A stretch of 54,810 bases of DNA from Streptacidiphilus sp. ASG 303. GTDB taxonomy: Bacteria; Actinomycetota; Actinomycetes; Streptomycetales; Streptomycetaceae. A program made the position numbers and the translations under genes. Shown here in pieces: positions 51,304 through 54,810 of this stretch. The notes beneath the pieces are model-generated. The model saw only the letters and a list, made by a program, of their open reading frames with translations, was not told where the DNA came from and searched no databases. Location: positions 1 through 54,810 of the forward strand of contig NZ_JAJLRA010000034.1 of the NCBI RefSeq assembly GCF_020991365.1, read 5' to 3'. How positions within the stretch are numbered: position 1 is the first letter of the stretch; every line of letters starts with the position of its first letter.

Positions 51304-51534
51304 ATGAAGGCGAGCATCGGGGACCGGCTGATCGTCGAGAGCGCCACGACGGGCGTCGCCCGCCGCGACGGCGAGATCGTCGGCGTGCACCACGCCGACG
51401 GCACCCCGCCGTACGACGTGCGGTGGTCCGACACCGGGCACGTGTCGATGGTCTTCCCCGGACCCGACGCGCACGTCCACCACTACGCCGGGCACGGTGC
51501 CGGGCAGGAGGAGCGGACCGGGACGCCCGCCTGA
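51304..51534 (+). CDS. DUF1918 protein (Rv0569-like)
   Basis: A 76-residue protein of the DUF1918 family: KASIGDRLIVESATTGVARRDGEIVGVHH, then GTPPYDVRWSDTGHVSMVFPGPDAHVHH. It forms a small SH3-like beta-barrel. Rv0569 and Rv2302 are the M. tuberculosis members, and Rv0569 is in the DosR regulon. Molecular function is unproven. GAGAGGAG ends four bases before ATG 51304. Confidence 0.92.
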   Translation: MKASIGDRLIVESATTGVARRDGEIVGVHHADGTPPYDVRWSDTGHVSMVFPGPDAHVHHYAGHGAGQEERTGTPA

Positions 51535-51540
51535 CAGGCC

Positions 51541-51570
51541 CGTGCGGCGCCCCCGGCGGGCCGCCGCACG
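51541..51570 (+). terminator. Terminator hairpin after DUF1918 gene
   Basis: cgtgcggcg (51541-51549) pairs with cgccgcacg (51562-51570), six bases past the stop. Confidence 0.75.
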
Positions 51571-51578
51571 TGCGTGCG

Positions 51579-51620
51579 CAGGACGGGCATGTCCAGGACG
51601 GGCATGTGCAGGACGGCGGG
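51579..51620 (+). repeat. 15-bp direct repeats in convergent gap
   Basis: caggacgggcatgtc is followed directly by caggacgggcatgtg and a diverged third copy, caggacggcgggttc. It is noncoding, between the DUF1918 and HTH-PPOX genes. Confidence 0.8.
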
Positions 51621-51669
51621 TTCCCGGCGGCGCAGGCGGGTGCCGGCGGCCCGGGGCGCGGGCCGGCCC

Positions 51670-52392
51670 TCAGCCGGCGGCGGACCCGCCGGCCCGGGCG
51701 CGGATGCGCCGCCCGCTGAGGCGCTCCATGCCGATCCGGATCCACAGCGGCCGGTCCCCGCCCGCCCAGGGCGGTGAGGCGGCGAGCGCCGCGAGGCGGC
51801 GCTGCCCCGCCTGGTCGGTGACCTGCACGGCGTGCCCGGTGACGAGCACGCTCCAGCCCTCGCTGAGGGTCTCGTCGATGTGGTCGACCTCGAAGGAGAC
51901 CGCCGCGCCGGCGCCCGCGGCCCGCGCCGTCTCCGTACCGGGTGCGGTGCGGAAGACGACGGCGTCCTCGTCGACCGCGTAGTTGACGGGGATCGCGGCG
52001 GGCCCCTGCTCCGTGGTGAGCACCACCCTGCCGACGCCGCGGGCGGCGAGGTGGGCGCGGCACTCCGCCGGCTCCAGGACCAGCAGTTCGGTGCCGGGCG
52101 CCGCCCAGCCCGCTCCGGGCGGTACCGCGGCCTGCTCGCCGCGGAGTTCGGCGGCGGTGGTGTCCAGGGCCCCGGCCAGCCGGAACATGCCCTCCCGGTT
52201 GGGCCCGACGGGCCGCTCCTCCAGGTACTCCAGGTAGCCGGGCGACATCCCGGCCCGGTGGGCGACCTCCTGGCGGCTGAGGCCGAGCTGCTCGCGGCGG
52301 CGGCGCAGCCGCCGGCCGAGCTCGGTGCTGTCGGACCGGCCGCCGGCGCCCGCTCCGGCGGGCGTGCTGTGCTCCGGCACGGATGCTCCCAT
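51670..52392 (-). CDS. HTH (XRE) plus pyridoxamine-5'-phosphate-oxidase-like protein
   Basis: A 240-residue fusion. Residues about 24-80 are an XRE helix-turn-helix: RRLRRRREQLGLSRQEVAHRAGMSPGYLEYLEE. Residues about 105-232 are a PPOX split barrel: ECRAHLAARGVGRVVLTTEQGPAAIPVNYAVDEDAVVFRT and AVSFEVDHIDETLSEGWSVLVTGHA. PPOX domains bind FMN, F420 or haem. Here the pair could make a flavin- or redox-responsive DNA binder. The PPOX part is of the kind found in dormancy-regulon proteins such as Rv0080. It is the second gene leftward after the DUF1876 gene (5-base gap), so the two are co-transcribed. Confidence 0.9.
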   Translation of the reverse strand: MGASVPEHSTPAGAGAGGRSDSTELGRRLRRRREQLGLSRQEVAHRAGMSPGYLEYLEERPVGPNREGMFRLAGALDTTAAELRGEQAAVPPGAGWAAPGTELLVLEPAECRAHLAARGVGRVVLTTEQGPAAIPVNYAVDEDAVVFRTAPGTETARAAGAGAAVSFEVDHIDETLSEGWSVLVTGHAVQVTDQAGQRRLAALAASPPWAGGDRPLWIRIGMERLSGRRIRARAGGSAAG

Positions 52393-52397
52393 GGACG

Positions 52398-52667
52398 TCA
52401 GGCCTCGTGGAGGTGGTGGACCGGGCGGGGCGCCGTGCTGTCGACGGTGCCGGCCTGGATGAGCCGGTGGCCCAGGTCGACCAGGGCGCGTCCGACGGCG
52501 AACTCGTCGCCGATCTCGGGCACCTGCGGGTCGCGCGGGCTGCGGCGGGCCTCGCCGTGGCCCTCCAGGACGTTGTCGCCGGTGTCGAGCACGACCCGTG
52601 CGGCGGTGGCGTCGCCCTCCTCGAAGAGGTAGAGGCGCACCTGCCAGGACTTGGTGTGTGCGGCCAT
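52398..52667 (-). CDS. DUF1876 protein (Rv1738-like)
   Basis: An 89-residue dsRBD-like protein: [21 protein letters not shown], then [35 protein letters not shown]1876 includes Rv1738, one of the strongest DosR-induced proteins, whose structure recalls ribosome-hibernation factors. A role in translational shutdown is therefore inferred. AAGGAG precedes ATG 52667. It is divergent from the acetate-CoA ligase gene, with a DosR-like box between them. Confidence 0.9.
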   Translation of the reverse strand: MAAHTKSWQVRLYLFEEGDATAARVVLDTGDNVLEGHGEARRSPRDPQVPEIGDEFAVGRALVDLGHRLIQAGTVDSTAPRPVHHLHEA

Positions 52668-52838
52668 GGCCTCGCTCCTTGCGGCTCCTCGCGGCTCACC
52701 GCGTCCGGGGCCGGCTGCCCGGACCCGCCCCGCGGCTCCTGGTCCTTCCCTCCCCTGCGGCTCCTCCCCCGGTGGTGCGGCCCCACTCCCCCGCACCGGG
52801 CCCACTCCCACTGTGCGGCGGGGGCCCGGGGCCTGCCA

Positions 52839-52852
52839 GGGACCTTCGGCCC
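52839..52852. promoter_or_regulatory. DosR/DevR-like box 3
   Basis: GGGACCTTCGGCCC lies 67 bases before the acetate-CoA ligase ATG and 172 bases upstream of the DUF1876 gene. It is close to the GGGACTTTCGGCCC form typical of mycobacterial DosR boxes. Confidence 0.65.
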
Positions 52853-52918
52853 ATCCGGGTGCACCGTGCACGGGGTGATGCTCGAAGGTGCGGAGCGCCC
52901 CCGGTGGAGGGAGCTGTG

Positions 52919-54810
52919 ATGCCGGCACTGCGCGTGCGACCGAACGTCACGGACTACGGGCAGGCGTGCCGCGACTTCTCCTGGCAGCGGGCGCGGTCCC
53001 TGCTGAGCGGCCTGCCGCACGGACGCGGCCTGAACATCGCCCACGAGGCGGTGGACCGGCACGTCCTGGCCGGGCACGGCGACCGGACGGCGCTGCGCTG
53101 CGTGGCGGCCGACGGCTCCGCGGAGCCGGTGTCGTACGCGGAGCTGGCCGCGCGCACCGGCCGCTTCGCGAACGTGCTGCGCGGCCTGGGCGTGGGGCGC
53201 GGCGACCGGGTGGCGTCGCTGCTGGGGCGGTGCCCGGAGCTGTACGCGGCGGTGCTGGGGACGCTGAAGAACACGTCGGTGTTCTGCCCCCTCTTCCCCG
53301 CGTTCGGCCCTGCGCCGGTCGCGGAGCGGCTGCGCCTGGGCGGCGCCCGGGTGCTGGTGACCACCGAGGAGCTGTACCGGCGGAAGGTCGCCGGGGTGCG
53401 GGAGGGGCTGCCGGAGCTGGAGCACGTCCTGGTGGTGGGGCCGTACCGGGACCCGGTGCCGGGCGGGCGCTCCCTGGAGGAGCTGCTGGCCGCGGCGGAG
53501 GAGCACTTCACCGTGCCGCCCACCGACCCGGGGGAGACGGCGCTGCTGCACTTCACCAGCGGCACCACGGGCACGCCCAAGGGTGCGCTGCACGTGCACG
53601 AGGCGGTGGTCGCCCACCACGCGACGGCGGCGACGGCGCTGGACCTGCACCCGCACGACGTGTTCTGGTGCACGGCCGACCCCGGCTGGGTCACCGGCAT
53701 CTCGTACGGGGTGGTGGCACCGCTCACCCACGGGGTGACGGTGGTCGTCGACGCGGGCGAGTACGACGCCCGCCGCTGGTACGGGATCCTCGCCGGGGAG
53801 CGGGTCACCGTCTGGTACACGGCGCCGACGGCGGTGCGGATGCTGATGCGGGCAAGCCCGCGCGGCGGGCCCGCGGAACTGCCGCGCTCGTTCGACCTGT
53901 CGGCGCTGCGGCTGGTCGCGAGCGTCGGCGAGCCGCTCAACCCGGAGGCGGTGCGGTGGGGGCAGGAGGTGCTGGGCCTGCCGGTGCGGGACAACTGGTG
54001 GCAGACCGAGACCGGCTGCATCATGATCGCCAACCTGGCCTCGGACGAGGTGCGGCCCGGGTCGATGGGCCGGCCGCTGCCGGGGGTGGAGGCGGGGCTG
54101 CTGGCGCGCGGTCCCGACGGGCGCGCCCTGGTGGAGGACGGCCGGGTGCGGCCGGTGGCGGGGCCGGACGAGGTGGGCGAGCTGGCGCTGCGCCCGGGGT
54201 GGCCGTCGATGTTCCGCGGCTACCTCCACGACGAGGAGCGGTACCGGGCGTGCTTCGCGGACGGCTGGTACCTCACCGGGGACCTGGCGCGGCGGGACCG
54301 CGACGGCTGGTACTGGTTCGTGGGCCGGGCCGACGACGTGATCAAGTCGGCGGGGCACCTGGTGGGGCCGTTCGAGGTGGAGAGCGTCCTGATGGAGCAC
54401 CCGGCGGTGGCCGAGGCCGGGGTGGTCGGGCGGCCGGACCCGGTGGCGGGCGAGGTGGTCAAGGCGTTCGTCTCGCTGCGGCCCGGGCACGAGCCGGACG
54501 AGGCGACGGCCCGCTCGATCACGGCCTTCGCGCGGCGGCGGCTCGGCCCGGCGATCGCGCCCCGGGAGGTCGCCTTCGCGGCGGACCTGCCCCACACCCG
54601 CAGCGGCAAGGTGATGCGGCGGCTGCTGCGCGCCCGCGAGCTGGGGCTGCCGGAGGGGGACGTCTCGGCGCTGGAGACGCCGGCGGCGCCGGAGGCGCGG
54701 GGGGCGCCGGAGGCGCGGGGGGCGCCGGAGGCGCGGGGGGCGCCGGAGGCGCGGGGGGCGCCGGAGGCGCGGGGGGCGCCGGAGGCGCGGGGGGCGCCGG
54801 AGGCGCGGGG
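52919..54810 (+). CDS. acsA: Acetate-CoA ligase / AMP-dependent synthetase (3' end beyond window)
   Basis: At least 630 codons, open at the right edge. It is an adenylate-forming enzyme with the ATP loop [10 protein letters not shown] (213-222), [30 protein letters not shown], the core motif [21 protein letters not shown], and the catalytic lysine K564 in [12 protein letters not shown]. The sequence is closest to AcsA-type acetyl-CoA synthetases, which convert acetate, ATP and CoA to acetyl-CoA. After about residue 588 the normal family end is followed by a repeat-encoded (A-P-E-A-R-G)n tail with no stop in view. A DosR-like box lies in its promoter. Confidence 0.9.
   Translation, partial: MPALRVRPNVTDYGQACRDFSWQRARSLLSGLPHGRGLNIAHEAVDRHVLAGHGDRTALRCVAADGSAEPVSYAELAARTGRFANVLRGLGVGRGDRVASLLGRCPELYAAVLGTLKNTSVFCPLFPAFGPAPVAERLRLGGARVLVTTEELYRRKVAGVREGLPELEHVLVVGPYRDPVPGGRSLEELLAAAEEHFTVPPTDPGETALLHFTSGTTGTPKGALHVHEAVVAHHATAATALDLHPHDVFWCTADPGWVTGISYGVVAPLTHGVTVVVDAGEYDARRWYGILAGERVTVWYTAPTAVRMLMRASPRGGPAELPRSFDLSALRLVASVGEPLNPEAVRWGQEVLGLPVRDNWWQTETGCIMIANLASDEVRPGSMGRPLPGVEAGLLARGPDGRALVEDGRVRPVAGPDEVGELALRPGWPSMFRGYLHDEERYRACFADGWYLTGDLARRDRDGWYWFVGRADDVIKSAGHLVGPFEVESVLMEHPAVAEAGVVGRPDPVAGEVVKAFVSLRPGHEPDEATARSITAFARRRLGPAIAPREVAFAADLPHTRSGKVMRRLLRARELGLPEGDVSALETPAAPEARGAPEARGAPEARGAPEARGAPEARGAPEARGAPEAR
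54685..54810 (+). repeat. 18-bp tandem repeat, seven units to the window edge
   Basis: Exact ggcgccggaggcgcgggg units follow one another with no variation up to the last base, in frame with the ligase gene (A-P-E-A-R-G). The array continues beyond the window, so its full length is unknown. Confidence 0.92.

Overview
The window is a piece of a very high-G+C actinobacterial chromosome, almost certainly Streptomyces or a close relative. Genus-typical features are a WhiB-family regulator, a gas-vesicle cluster of Streptomyces type (gvpO-A-F-G-J-L-S-K plus gvpY/gvpZ), a sortase substrate with an LAETG rather than LPxTG signal, a short leader peptide ending in the RVASA-type motif, frequent GTG starts and GTGA/ATGA stop-start overlaps. 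There are no tRNA or rRNA genes, CRISPR arrays or phage modules. The only mobile DNA is one end of an IS5-type insertion sequence at the left edge.

Layout. 1-5.3 kb: IS end, a quinone-reductase-like dehydrogenase, a rhomboid protease with a zinc-binding N-terminus, WhiB and NTF2-like proteins, then a 24-residue leader peptide upstream of an isopenicillin-N-synthase-like oxygenase. 5.7-11.1 kb: secreted PHB-depolymerase-type esterase, Pr6Pr-type membrane protein, MFS exporter with repeated operator-like sites, and an LAETG wall protein. 11.6-15.6 kb: TetR-SDR pair, AraC regulator divergent from a phytanoyl-CoA dioxygenase homologue, small membrane protein. 15.9-21.9 kb: gas vesicles, with the gvpO-to-gvpK operon running right and a gvpY-gvpZ pair running left towards it. 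22.3-25.8 kb: drug-efflux MFS divergent from its TetR, and a secreted alpha/beta hydrolase.

26.0-30.2 kb is a persulfide/sulfide detoxification locus: a CsoR-family repressor with the cysteine pattern of persulfide sensors (CstR type), four 16-bp ATAC-N8-GTAT boxes, an MBL-rhodanese protein (CstB-like), a rhodanese, a TauE/SafE exporter, a rhodanese with membrane tail, and a DUF302 protein. 30.5-39.8 kb is mixed: MFS, SHOCT membrane protein plus exported cupredoxin, MMPL transporter, a repeat-rich propeller-like protein, a GNAT acetyltransferase and a GT-C-like membrane protein.

40.1-54.8 kb looks like an energy-conservation/dormancy island. A tightly overlapping operon encodes a group 3b-type [NiFe] hydrogenase (maturation protease, Fe-S beta subunit, cyclic-nucleotide-binding protein, flavin/2Fe-2S gamma subunit, small and large subunits). 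It is followed by an exported tandem ferritin-like protein, a double universal stress protein, a Vms1/Rv2629-like protein, an APH-AAA kinase fusion (Rv2004c-like), DUF1918 (Rv0569-like), HTH-PPOX (compare Rv0080), DUF1876 (Rv1738-like) and an acetate-CoA ligase running off the right edge. Most of these families belong to the DosR/DevR dormancy regulon of mycobacteria, and three DosR-like palindromes (GGGCCGAACGGCCC, GGGCCGATCGGCCC, GGGACCTTCGGCCC) lie in their promoter regions. This is the most interesting system in the window: a compact actinobacterial hypoxia/dormancy island that couples H2/NAD(P) metabolism to ribosome and protein preservation. Neither the DevR/DevS regulators nor the hyp cofactor-assembly genes lie inside the window.
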